A stretch of DNA of 7,644 nt, from NCBI GenBank assembly GCA_018830765.1, contig JAHJRJ010000028.1:1-7644 (forward strand), given 5' to 3'. The position numbers and the translations under genes were made by a program. The first letter of the stretch is position 1, and every line of letters begins with the position of its first letter. The notes beneath the pieces were generated by a model. That model was given only the letters and a program-made list of their open reading frames with translations. It had not been told where the DNA came from and searched no databases. This DNA comes from Bacteroidota bacterium (GTDB lineage Bacteria; Bacteroidota; Ignavibacteria; UBA10030; BY39). Positions 1 through 6,617 of this stretch are shown in pieces.

Positions 1-98
1 GCTGAAACTCTTCTTTCAACCAAAACGAGATACGCAACCGTGCCCAATAAGGCGAGTAAAACGACAGCAATTTTAATAAGTGTGATTATTAGATCCAT
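1..98 (-). CDS. nuoH: NADH-quinone oxidoreductase subunit H, N-terminus only (runs off the window)
   Basis: Only the first 32 codons are visible, and the gene continues beyond base 1. The peptide starts MDLIITLIKIAVV, forms one hydrophobic membrane helix (about residues 3-26) and ends in VERRVS. That matches the conserved end of the first NuoH helix, where an ERR-x-S-A motif leads into the quinone-chamber loop. NuoH is the membrane subunit of complex I that joins the peripheral arm to the proton-pumping arm and helps form the quinone site. The ATG lies 12 bases after the nuoG stop, so the two genes are almost certainly co-transcribed. The spacer (AAAAGTTAGAAA) has only a weak ribosome-binding motif. 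The call rests on the short motif plus the nuoG context. Confidence 0.87.
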   Translation of the reverse strand, partial: MDLIITLIKIAVVLLALLGTVAYLVLVERRVS

Positions 99-110
99 TT
101 TCTAACTTTT

Positions 111-1790
111 TTAGATTTTTGTGTTTGCTAATACTTTTTGACGTATCTTAACGCCTCTACTCCCTATTTTTTTATATGTTAATCCTCTGAATGCTTCCAC
201 AGAAGAAGCTATTTCGTTAAATATTTCCTCTGCTGAATTATATCTGAATTTAGGATTGATTGCACTGCCGACGTGACTTAATATTCTCCAAGTTGGGCGC
301 GCATCTCTTTTATTCCACTTCATCCACCTGTCGTTGGGAGCGCCGAATTTATCTAATCTGCTCAGAGCCATACCGTCGAGAGATCTATCTAACTCGACTG
401 TGGCGACTGCCGGCTTGATCCATTGAACACGTCCCTGGAAGTTAGTAAAAGTTCCGTTCATCTCAGCATAAGTTGAAGCAGGCAGCACTACATCTGCTAT
501 AGCAGTAAGTTTGTTTATATTCGTAGCATGGATGATGAGATAGTCGATTTTTACAAGTGCTGAAGTAAATTCTTCTGTGAGTGGAATCCGGTCGTCAATC
601 AAATAAAGACATTTGATAAACTTTGATTCGATAGCCTTTATAATTTGTTTGAAGTTTAATCCGTTTTGGTTTGGAAATACTCCAACTTCGCGGGCACCTA
701 ATGAATTGGGAGTTTTATCGGCGCGTATCAATAAATCATCTTCTTCACCCTGTTCTAGATAAGATAAAAAATCAATATGCGGCGTCCCGATTATATTCTT
801 TATCAATTTGGCAAAGATATAGTTATCCTCATTTGTGCGGAAAGGTGAACCAATACCGGCCACTTCCATTTTATTAAAGCTTTGTAGTCTGTTAACAACT
901 TCTGCGATTACTTCTTCCCATCCCACTTCTACTAAATCGCCGTTTCTACGTAGAAGCGGTGCCTTTACTCGAGTTTCGGAGTTTACGCATTTGAATGTGT
1001 TTAACCTGCCGTAATCGCACATCCAGTAGTCGTTTACATCGGGATTGAATCTTGGAGTTAATCGTAATATTTCGTTGTTCCGAACCCATACATTAGTGTT
1101 ACAGCCGCGTGCACAACCTGTGCAAATACTTTCGGTCGCCGACATTTCCCATACGCGCGCTTTAAAACGAAAATCGCGGCTCGTTAAAGCACCGACCGGA
1201 CAAAGCTCAACAACATTCATCGAGTAAGGATTATCAAGTTGTTCGCCGGGCGCTGTTGTCAACTCGATTCTATCACCGCGTTGAGTGAAAACCAATTGCG
1301 GCTTACTTGCAATCTCATCTGTGAACCGGACACACCTTGAACACATAATACATCTTTCAGCATCGAGCATTACGTTAGGACCGAGTTCAACCCTTTTTGG
1401 TTTACGAACTTTATCGTCGTCGAATCGAGAGTATCCTCTGCTGTATTTATAAGAGTAATCTTGAAGTTTACATTCACCCGCCTCGTCGCATATCGGGCAA
1501 TCGAGCGGATGGTTAATAAGGATAAACTCCATCACAGCTTCGCGAGCTTTTATCACTCTCTGGTTTTCGGTGTGAACAACCATACCGTCGGTGACTTTTG
1601 TGGCACAAGCGACTGCGAGCTTTGGAGATTTTTCAACTTCAACCAAACACATGCGGCAATTTCCGGATACAGAAAGCCGGGGGTGCCAGCAAAAATGTGG
1701 TATCGAGATTCCTGCTTCTCCCGCTACTTCGATAATAGTTTTAGACGGGTCTGCTTCTATTTCTTTTCCGTCTATATTGATTTTTACCAT
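111..1790 (-). CDS. nuoG: NADH-quinone oxidoreductase subunit G, short form (559 aa)
   Basis: This is the iron-sulfur subunit of the complex I peripheral arm, which passes electrons from NADH towards quinone. An N-terminal ferredoxin-like domain carries a [2Fe-2S] ligand set (C34, C45, C48, C62). It is followed by the His-Cys motif H94-C98-C101-C107 and a [4Fe-4S] set C147/C150/C153/C197. A further C223-x2-C226-x3-C230-x27-C258 set matches the extra N7 cluster site of bacterial NuoG. The remaining ~300 residues are a shortened molybdopterin-oxidoreductase-like domain, with ADVVLPASTYAEMNGTFTN around residues 432-450. E. coli NuoG is about 900 residues, so this is a compact form; I see no frameshift. 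I chose the ATG at 1790 because MVKINIDGKEIE is the family's usual beginning and GGAAA lies just upstream. The frame stays open to 1895, but those extra 35 residues look like leader DNA. The gene upstream is an aminotransferase, not the more usual nuoF. Confidence 0.93.
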   Translation of the reverse strand: MVKINIDGKEIEADPSKTIIEVAGEAGISIPHFCWHPRLSVSGNCRMCLVEVEKSPKLAVACATKVTDGMVVHTENQRVIKAREAVMEFILINHPLDCPICDEAGECKLQDYSYKYSRGYSRFDDDKVRKPKRVELGPNVMLDAERCIMCSRCVRFTDEIASKPQLVFTQRGDRIELTTAPGEQLDNPYSMNVVELCPVGALTSRDFRFKARVWEMSATESICTGCARGCNTNVWVRNNEILRLTPRFNPDVNDYWMCDYGRLNTFKCVNSETRVKAPLLRRNGDLVEVGWEEVIAEVVNRLQSFNKMEVAGIGSPFRTNEDNYIFAKLIKNIIGTPHIDFLSYLEQGEEDDLLIRADKTPNSLGAREVGVFPNQNGLNFKQIIKAIESKFIKCLYLIDDRIPLTEEFTSALVKIDYLIIHATNINKLTAIADVVLPASTYAEMNGTFTNFQGRVQWIKPAVATVELDRSLDGMALSRLDKFGAPNDRWMKWNKRDARPTWRILSHVGSAINPKFRYNSAEEIFNEIASSVEAFRGLTYKKIGSRGVKIRQKVLANTKI

Positions 1791-1794
1791 TGAA

Positions 1795-1799
1795 TTTCC
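1795..1799 (-). promoter_or_regulatory. Weak ribosome binding site supporting the internal nuoG start
   Basis: GGAAA on the minus strand ends 4 bases before the ATG at 1790. It is modest, but it supports this start over the upstream in-frame ATG at 1895, which lies inside the left arm of a palindrome. Family alignment of the N-terminus also favours 1790. Confidence 0.5.
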
Positions 1800-1872
1800 A
1801 TTTTTTACGTTGATTCTTCTTCTTATTCGATTTTTTATGATAGAAATATGGGTCCAATCCAAAAAGGTTGAA

Positions 1873-2027
1873 AAACCGTTTGCCAAAGGCATCAAGTCTG
1901 TGTGAAAATTGTAATGCGAAATTTATTTCGCAAAATAATATTAGCGAGATGAATCTCGCTCTACAATTCTACGAATTGACGTAGTCAATGATTTTCACAC
2001 AGACTGCATCCCTTCGGACAATGGTTT
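1873..2027 (-). terminator. Possible interrupted intrinsic terminator after the aminotransferase gene
   Basis: Two outer arms, aaaccgtttgccaaagg (1873-1889) and ccttcggacaatggttt (2011-2027), are imperfect inverted complements with 13 of 17 positions paired plus one G-T wobble. Read on the minus strand, the second arm ends in GGTTTTT, as in a Rho-independent terminator. It lies 29 bases past the aminotransferase stop and before the separate nuoG unit. If the inner palindromic element at 1894-2005 is removed, the arms come together with a tiny loop (CATC), giving an ordinary hairpin. That reconstruction is inference. With the insert in place the hairpin would have a very long branched top, and its present activity is unknown. 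Confidence 0.4.
1894..2005. repeat. Nested palindromic element with 15-bp perfect terminal inverted repeats (MITE- or REP-like)
   Basis: The ends agtctgtgtgaaaat (1895-1909) and attttcacacagact (1991-2005) are perfect inverted complements. Inside are AATTGTA (1907-1913) with TACAATT (1962-1968), which enclose two hairpins, gcgaaatttatttcgc (1916-1931) and gcgagatgaatctcgc (1944-1959). Then comes ctacg-aattga-cgtag (1969-1984), which overlaps attgac-gta-gtcaat (1975-1989). The whole element could fold as a branched cloverleaf with little unpaired sequence. GCATC occurs on both sides (1889-1893 and 2006-2010) and could be a 5-bp target duplication. No coding capacity is seen. It lies in the nuoG leader and may shape that transcript. 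It could be a miniature transposable element or a dispersed intergenic repeat; one copy in this window cannot settle which. Confidence 0.72.
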
Positions 2028-2055
2028 ACTATTTCTCAAATATTCAGCCATCGAT

Positions 2056-3297
2056 CTATTTTCGGTAAGCTTCCAATGCAAATTTTATAATTTCTAAAGA
2101 GCGTCTCAGCTCAACTTCATTTAGTGTATAAGCGATTCGTATTTCATTAAATCCTTTTCCCGGTGTCGCGTAAAAACCTTGAGCAGGAGCAATTAAAGCC
2201 GTCTCCTTCCTGTCTTCGAATTCTTCTATTAGCCACTTGGCAAAATGTTCCGAGTCTTTCACCGGCAAACCGATGACGATGTAAAAAGCGCCTTCCGGTT
2301 TATAATAGGTAATTCCCGGTATTTCTTTTAAATAGTCGTAAAGGATATCGCGCCTTCGTTTAAACTCTTGCACGATAGGTTGTACAAATTTTTCCGGTGA
2401 ATTCAGAAGAGGTATCATCGCGTGCTGCTCAATAGTTGCAACAGAGAGACGAGCCATACCAAATTTGAAAGCACTCTGAATAACTTCCTTGTTATGACTT
2501 GCTATAACCCCTATTCTCGCACCGCAAACATTGAAACGCTTTGAGCAGCTATCCAGCAGGATAGCATTTTCACGGATTTCTGGAAAGCTCATTACGCTGT
2601 GGAATTTCGCATCATATGCAAACTCTCTGTAAACTTCGTCGGACAATAAGAACAGGTTATGCTTCTTTACAACATCTACTACTACCTGCAATTCTTCCCG
2701 GGAATAAATTGTACCGGTAGGATTGGATGGATTATTGATCAGAATTCCGCGGGTTTTCTCGGTAATATAGTTTTCGATTTCCGATGAAGGCGGCAAGTGA
2801 AAACCGTTACTGATAGAGAGCGGAACCGGGCGCAGATTTACATTAGCAATTGTAGCAAAGCCGTTATAATTCGTATAAAACGGTTCGAAGACGATAATCT
2901 CGTCGTCGTTGTCGCAAACAGCAAACATTGCAAAAATTATTGCCTCAGAACCGCCTGTAGTAATAACCATTTCACTTTCATCAAAGTGAATACCTACTTG
3001 TGCGAAATAATTTTTCCAGGCGCTCAACGCCGGAATTATACCAGCAGAAGGGGCATAGGCAAGAGTTAGATGGTCGATATTTCTAATAGTTTCAAAAACT
3101 ACCGGGTCGGTTGGAAGGTCGGGCTGACCAATATTAAGATGATAAACTTTAATGCCTTTTCTTTTACGTTCTTCGGCTGTTGCGGCTAATTTTCTAAGAG
3201 GCGAAGCTTGCATAGTGACCGCTCTTGTTGAGATGAGCGGCTTATTTCCCTCACCCACTAATTCTTTTGTATCTAACTTTTCTGAAGTTTCATTCAT
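2056..3297 (-). CDS. PLP-dependent class I aminotransferase, aspartate aminotransferase-like
   Basis: A complete fold-type I aminotransferase of 413 residues, probably cytoplasmic, which moves an amino group between an amino acid and a 2-oxo acid through pyridoxal phosphate. Visible motifs are NIGQPD (55-60), TTGGSEAI (113-120), NPSNPTG (189-195, N192 near the cofactor ring), SDEVY (219-223, D220 contacting the pyridine nitrogen), SCSKRFNVCGARIG (250-263, with K253 the Schiff-base lysine and R261 the phosphate contact) and R387 in EIRIAY, the usual substrate-carboxylate arginine. The CGAR form replaces the more familiar GWR of AspC-type enzymes. I therefore call aspartate specificity only as likely and give no gene symbol. 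Residues 1-22 extend beyond the usual family start; the ATG at 3297 is supported by GGGGAAA upstream. It lies 23 bases after the peptidase gene and is probably the last gene of the udk operon. Confidence 0.9.
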   Translation of the reverse strand: MNETSEKLDTKELVGEGNKPLISTRAVTMQASPLRKLAATAEERKRKGIKVYHLNIGQPDLPTDPVVFETIRNIDHLTLAYAPSAGIIPALSAWKNYFAQVGIHFDESEMVITTGGSEAIIFAMFAVCDNDDEIIVFEPFYTNYNGFATIANVNLRPVPLSISNGFHLPPSSEIENYITEKTRGILINNPSNPTGTIYSREELQVVVDVVKKHNLFLLSDEVYREFAYDAKFHSVMSFPEIRENAILLDSCSKRFNVCGARIGVIASHNKEVIQSAFKFGMARLSVATIEQHAMIPLLNSPEKFVQPIVQEFKRRRDILYDYLKEIPGITYYKPEGAFYIVIGLPVKDSEHFAKWLIEEFEDRKETALIAPAQGFYATPGKGFNEIRIAYTLNEVELRRSLEIIKFALEAYRK

Positions 3298-3305
3298 ATA
3301 ATTTA

Positions 3306-3312
3306 TTTCCCC
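3306..3312 (-). promoter_or_regulatory. Ribosome binding site of the aminotransferase gene
   Basis: GGGGAAA on the minus strand ends 8 bases before the ATG at 3297, inside the 23-base gap after the peptidase stop. It is the clearest purine-rich site in the window and supports the long N-terminus over an internal start such as M29. Confidence 0.5.
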
Positions 3313-3320
3313 AATTTAAA

Positions 3321-4568
3321 CTATTCCGATGGTTTAAAAATCACGACTGAAAAGTTTTCCGGATATAAATATTTATTTGCTACTTCTAAAATATCATCTA
3401 TCGTAACTGCATCTATCCGTTTTACAATCGAATCTAACGTAGTGTATTCGTTAAAATATATTTCACCCGACGCTAAGCGCATCATTCTGCTCGACATGCT
3501 CTCCAAACTCAACATCATCGAACCTTTTACTTGAGCTTTGGTTCGGTTTAATTCTGTTTTATTAAGAGCTAATATTCGCAGCTTCTTCAATTCATTATTA
3601 ATCAATTCTATAGTTTTTTGGATATTCTTTTTCGAGGTTCCTGCATACACTCCTAAACAGCCGCAATCGCTGAGCATATTAAGAAAAGATGACACCGAAT
3701 AAGCATAACCGTACTTTTCTCTGATAGTTTGGAACAATCTTGAGCTCATCCCGCCGCCGAGCAACGTGTTCATCACCACTAACGGATAGCGATTTTTGCT
3801 TTTTATGCCTCCAGTAACGGTTCCCATACAGATATGAGATTGCTGAATCGGCTTCGCTTCCTCGATAATTTTTCTGTACGCTTTGACAGGTTTAAAAGAA
3901 CGTTCGAGGTGATTATTATTTTTCCGTTTATTGTTTTCAAACCGGCTTTTCACTAAGTCCACTAATTTTTCGTGGCTTATATTTCCCGCTGCAGATATTA
4001 CGATACGGCCGGGTGAATAATAATTTCTAATATACTTAAGCAACTGATTTTTTGTAAAACTGCGAATATTTTTTGCCTCCCCAATCACGGAATATCCGAG
4101 CGGATGTTTACCGAACATAGTTTTATCGAGATAGTCATGAATATAATCTTCGGGATCGTCCTCGATATTTTTTAGCTCTTCGAGAACAACAGTTTTTTCC
4201 TTTTCGATATCTTTCGGATTGAGAGTCGGATTGAGTACTAACTCCGATAAAACATCTACTGTTTTTTCAACATGTTCGTCTAAAACTTTTCCATAGTAAC
4301 AGGTATTTTCTTTGCTTGTAAAGGCGTTAAGGTAACCACCGTACTCCTCGATACTTTTAGCAATTTGTTTGTTATTATATTTCTTGGTGCCTTTAAAAAC
4401 CATATGCTCTACGAAGTGAGAAATCCCGTTCACTTCCGACTTTTCATCCCTTGAACCGACATTTATCCACACACCTATAGAAACTGACCGCACATATGGG
4501 ATAGTTTCACTCACGATGCGAATTCCGCTATCGAGTTCTGTTTTTTTATATGTCGTAGATGTATTCAT
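3321..4568 (-). CDS. M16 family zinc peptidase (processing-peptidase-like)
   Basis: A 415-residue inverzincin peptidase of the M16B type, like mitochondrial processing peptidase beta and Bacillus MlpA. The N-terminal half has the inverted zinc motif HFVEH (H51, E54 catalytic base, H55). E131, 76 residues after H55, is the expected third zinc ligand, and E124, seven residues before it, matches the second conserved glutamate of the family. The C-terminal half has GGGMSSRLFQTIREKYGYAYS (from 271), the Arg/Tyr-containing region that lines the substrate cavity. The catalytic residues are all present, so it should be active. No signal peptide or membrane helix is visible, so it is probably cytoplasmic. 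No convincing ribosome binding site precedes the ATG; the leader is A/T-rich. It sits between udk and the aminotransferase gene, 66 and 23 bases away. The physiological substrate cannot be told from sequence. Confidence 0.93.
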   Translation of the reverse strand: MNTSTTYKKTELDSGIRIVSETIPYVRSVSIGVWINVGSRDEKSEVNGISHFVEHMVFKGTKKYNNKQIAKSIEEYGGYLNAFTSKENTCYYGKVLDEHVEKTVDVLSELVLNPTLNPKDIEKEKTVVLEELKNIEDDPEDYIHDYLDKTMFGKHPLGYSVIGEAKNIRSFTKNQLLKYIRNYYSPGRIVISAAGNISHEKLVDLVKSRFENNKRKNNNHLERSFKPVKAYRKIIEEAKPIQQSHICMGTVTGGIKSKNRYPLVVMNTLLGGGMSSRLFQTIREKYGYAYSVSSFLNMLSDCGCLGVYAGTSKKNIQKTIELINNELKKLRILALNKTELNRTKAQVKGSMMLSLESMSSRMMRLASGEIYFNEYTTLDSIVKRIDAVTIDDILEVANKYLYPENFSVVIFKPSE

Positions 4569-4634
4569 TAAATAATTATTGGGCTCTGTTTTTGATTAAA
4601 TTCTTGAAAAATATAGCAATTTTCAGTATGATAG

Positions 4635-5282
4635 TCAAGATAACTCTCTCAGAAACAAGTCGGCAGCACGGATCATCGTATTAATTTTTGTGGCTATCAT
4701 ATCAATCGCAACTGTATTCTCTCCGCCTTTTGGAATAATGACATCTGCCCATCGTTTGCTCGGTTCCACGAATTCGAGATGCATAGGTTTAACAGTAGAA
4801 ATATACTGATGGATTACCGATTCAATACTCCTTCCCCGTTCGATCAAATCGCGACGTAACCGGCGCAGTAATCTCTCGTCCACGTCCGTATCAACATATA
4901 TTTTTATATCCATCAAATCGCGTAAATCTTTCTCCACAAAAATTAAAATGCCTTCAACTATTATAATATTCCGTGGCTGGATGGTGTTTGTTTCTTTTAA
5001 ACGTGTATAAGTTTTAAAATCATAAAGAGGTTGTTGTATCGGTTCGCGCAATCGTAGTTGTTTCAGATGTTCGATCATAAGTGTAGTTTCGAGAGCGTGG
5101 GGATGGTCAAAATTAACTTCGGTCGGACCAACCCCTCCGAACGCGGAAATATCTTTATAGTAAGAGTCGTGCTGGATGACTACGACCTTATTAATATCTA
5201 ATCTCTCTAATATCTTATAAGTAACTGTAGTTTTTCCGGAACCCGTACCTCCTGCAATTCCAATAATTAATGGTTGGTTCAT
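4635..5282 (-). CDS. udk: Uridine kinase
   Basis: A pyrimidine salvage enzyme that phosphorylates uridine and cytidine to UMP and CMP with a nucleoside triphosphate. At 215 residues it is the normal length for bacterial Udk. Visible motifs are the Walker A loop GGTGSGKT (11-18), QHDSYYKD (37-44) whose D39 matches the catalytic aspartate of human UCK2, NFDHPHALE (57-65) in the nucleoside pocket, IIIVEGILIF (106-115) and the arginine-rich lid RLLRRLRRDLIERGR (137-151). ADVIIPKGGENTVAID near the end is typical of the family. It is the first gene of the minus-strand operon. A strong promoter-like sequence ends only about 12-18 bases before the ATG, so the leader would be very short. No Shine-Dalgarno motif is seen. 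Confidence 0.95.
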   Translation of the reverse strand: MNQPLIIGIAGGTGSGKTTVTYKILERLDINKVVVIQHDSYYKDISAFGGVGPTEVNFDHPHALETTLMIEHLKQLRLREPIQQPLYDFKTYTRLKETNTIQPRNIIIVEGILIFVEKDLRDLMDIKIYVDTDVDERLLRRLRRDLIERGRSIESVIHQYISTVKPMHLEFVEPSKRWADVIIPKGGENTVAIDMIATKINTMIRAADLFLRELS

Positions 5283-5293
5283 AATATTTTATT

Positions 5294-5326
5294 TTGTTAT
5301 ATTATAACTGAAACATTTTAGATTTG
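5294..5326 (+). promoter_or_regulatory. Possible Bacteroidota-type promoter for the glycosyltransferase
   Basis: TAGATTTG (5319-5326) fits the Bacteroidota -7 consensus TAnnTTTG, with TTG (5294-5296) 22 bases upstream as a possible -33 element. It is correctly placed for a start about 27-33 bases before the coding region. It overlaps the divergent udk promoter, so the two may compete. The evidence is thin, because short A/T-rich motifs are common in such gaps. Confidence 0.3.
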
Positions 5327-5329
5327 CAA
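5301..5329 (-). promoter_or_regulatory. Sigma-70-like promoter for the udk operon
   Basis: On the minus strand TTGCAA (5324-5329) is followed by a 17-bp spacer and a perfect TATAAT (5301-5306). Transcription would begin near 5294, leaving a leader of about 12 bases. The -10 box lies inside a 13-bp palindrome, gttata-t-tataac (5296-5308), which could be an operator or simply an A/T-rich coincidence. Confidence 0.65.
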
Positions 5330-5359
5330 AAATATCTCTTACAATCGAATTAATTTTTT

Positions 5360-6460
5360 ATGATAATGGATTACCTTCTAATAATCGCCGGAATCTTATT
5401 TGCGTTTGAGTTTGCTCTTTTCTTTTGGGGGATTTATAAATCGCAAAAATTAAAACGTAACGAAGGATTCGAGCCGTCCGTGTCCATAATCGTCGCAGCC
5501 CGAAACGAGGAAAAAAGCATAAAGCCCTGTCTCGAATCGCTTGCGTTGTTGGATTATCCGCGCGATAAAATTGAAATCGTCATCATAAACGACCAGTCGC
5601 AAGACATAACGGAAGATATTATTAGAGATTTCATCAAAAATAAACAATACTTTAAATTGGTGAACGCCGATCCCGGAAAAGATAATCTAAAAGGAAAAAC
5701 GAACGCACTATCTCAGGGAATTGAAGCTTCAAGCGGCGAGATAATTTTATTTACAGATGCCGATTGTATTGTGCCGCAAACTTGGGTAAAAGAAACGGTG
5801 TCATTCTTCACAGAAGATGTTGGGATAGTCGGTGGATTCACATTGTTGAAAGCTAAAAATACGTTTGAAGGATTGCAATCACTTGATTGGTTGTTTGTAT
5901 TTGGCGTGGCATGCGCAACTTCTACGTTAGGCATTTCACTGACCGGCGTGGGAAATAATTTAGCGGTACGGCGATCAGCATATAACAAAGTCGGCGGTTA
6001 CAGACAAATACCTTTTAGCGTTACTGAAGATTATGCATTAACTCGTTCTATACTGAAGGAAACCGGTTATCAAATGGTTTTTCCGTTTAGTCGGAATTCT
6101 TTAGTGATAAGTTCGCCGTGTTTCACTTTCGTTGATTTGTATCGTCAAAAAATCCGCTGGGGGGTCGGTGGATTAGATATGATCACGGCAGGATTTGTAA
6201 TATTTGGTGTTGTGTTTGCGTTTAATCTCTTACTGATAGCTGGTTTAATTTTTCAACCGGGTTTCATACTCTTACTTACAGTATTGCTGAAAATTCTTAT
6301 CGACTTTTCATTCGTATCGTATTTATTAATTAAAACAAATAAATACCGTTATATACGATATTTTATTGCTTTCGAGATATATTTTTTCTTGTATGTAATT
6401 ATCCTGCCATCATTAGCTTACTTAACAAAAACTGTGAAGTGGAAAGACCGTAAGCTATAA
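5360..6460 (+). CDS. Membrane-anchored family 2 glycosyltransferase
   Basis: A 366-residue GT2 enzyme likely to transfer a sugar from a nucleotide donor at the inner face of the cytoplasmic membrane. One N-terminal helix (about 4-26) precedes a GT-A domain with VSIIVAARNEE (41-51), IINDQSQDIT (75-84, D78), the metal-binding DAD (133-135), TED (222-224, probable catalytic base region) and QKIRW (263-267), matching the QxxRW motif of processive-type GT2 enzymes. Three helices follow (about 276-298, 300-324, 331-356). This layout resembles enzymes making cell-surface polysaccharides or glycolipids; the acceptor and sugar cannot be read from sequence. ATGs at 5360 and 5366 are both possible starts, and neither has a ribosome binding site. 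It is a single-gene unit, divergent from udk and ending before a strong convergent terminator. Confidence 0.88.
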   Translation: MIMDYLLIIAGILFAFEFALFFWGIYKSQKLKRNEGFEPSVSIIVAARNEEKSIKPCLESLALLDYPRDKIEIVIINDQSQDITEDIIRDFIKNKQYFKLVNADPGKDNLKGKTNALSQGIEASSGEIILFTDADCIVPQTWVKETVSFFTEDVGIVGGFTLLKAKNTFEGLQSLDWLFVFGVACATSTLGISLTGVGNNLAVRRSAYNKVGGYRQIPFSVTEDYALTRSILKETGYQMVFPFSRNSLVISSPCFTFVDLYRQKIRWGVGGLDMITAGFVIFGVVFAFNLLLIAGLIFQPGFILLLTVLLKILIDFSFVSYLLIKTNKYRYIRYFIAFEIYFFLYVIILPSLAYLTKTVKWKDRKL

Positions 6461-6471
6461 ACTACTACGTA

Positions 6472-6499
6472 ATTCAATATTCTACATTCGACATTCTCC
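6472..6499. repeat. Degenerate 7-bp tandem repeat (ATTCNNY)
   Basis: Four consecutive heptamers are visible: attcaat, attctac, attcgac, attctcc. They begin 12 bases after the glycosyltransferase stop and run directly into a GC-rich palindrome at 6497. The array is short and imperfect; no function can be assigned. Confidence 0.55.
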
Positions 6500-6526
6500 G
6501 CCAGAGGCGGATGCGCCTTTGGCGCA
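6497..6526. repeat. Two adjacent GC-rich palindromes of one family
   Basis: tccgcc-aga-ggcgga (6497-6511) is followed without a gap by tgcgcc-ttt-ggcgca (6512-6526). Both have a 6-bp stem with a 3-base centre. They differ in the stem only by swapping the second pair from C-G to G-C, which keeps the pairing. A third member lies at 6618-6632. They look like a small dispersed palindromic repeat family, clustered in the convergent gap. Confidence 0.7.
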
Positions 6527-6576
6527 GATATTCAAAAAAAAACAAAGCCAACTAACCATTTTGATAAGTTAGATAT

Positions 6577-6609
6577 AAAAAAAAGCCCTTCGTGCTTGAA
6601 GGGCTTTTT
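6577..6609. terminator. Strong bidirectional Rho-independent terminator
   Basis: A perfect 12-bp stem, aaaaagcccttc (6580-6591) and gaagggcttttt (6598-6609), closes a 6-base loop (gtgctt). Eight A residues (6577-6584) on the left give a U-tract for minus-strand transcripts, and five T residues on the right serve plus-strand transcripts. It lies between the converging glycosyltransferase (+) and AAA+ regulator (-) genes and should end both. Confidence 0.92.
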
Positions 6610-6617
6610 AGATTTTG

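Noticed and set aside
1791..1895. A longer nuoG starting at the upstream in-frame ATG (35 extra residues)
   Set aside because: The extra stretch is unlike any NuoG N-terminus, its start lies within the palindromic arm, and MVKINIDG at 1790 is the typical family beginning with a GGAAA motif upstream.
671..1905. Plus-strand open frames opposite nuoG (for example 1461-1793 and 1591-1905)
   Set aside because: They are antisense to a clearly conserved gene, have no recognisable domain and look like translations of the complementary strand.
1895..2005. CRISPR repeat or small RNA gene as the explanation for the palindromes
   Set aside because: There are no regularly spaced direct repeats with unique spacers, and I see no promoter plus terminator pair that would define a small RNA.
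2797..3069. Plus-strand open frame opposite the aminotransferase gene
   Set aside because: It is fully antisense to conserved cofactor-binding motifs and shows no family features of its own.
4569..4634. A separate promoter or terminator between udk and the peptidase gene
   Set aside because: The 66-base gap is A/T-rich but shows no stem with a T-run and no convincing -35/-10 pair, so co-transcription is the simpler reading.
5450..5988. Minus-strand open frames opposite the glycosyltransferase
   Set aside because: They overlap the conserved GT-A motifs on the other strand and have no domain or start signal.
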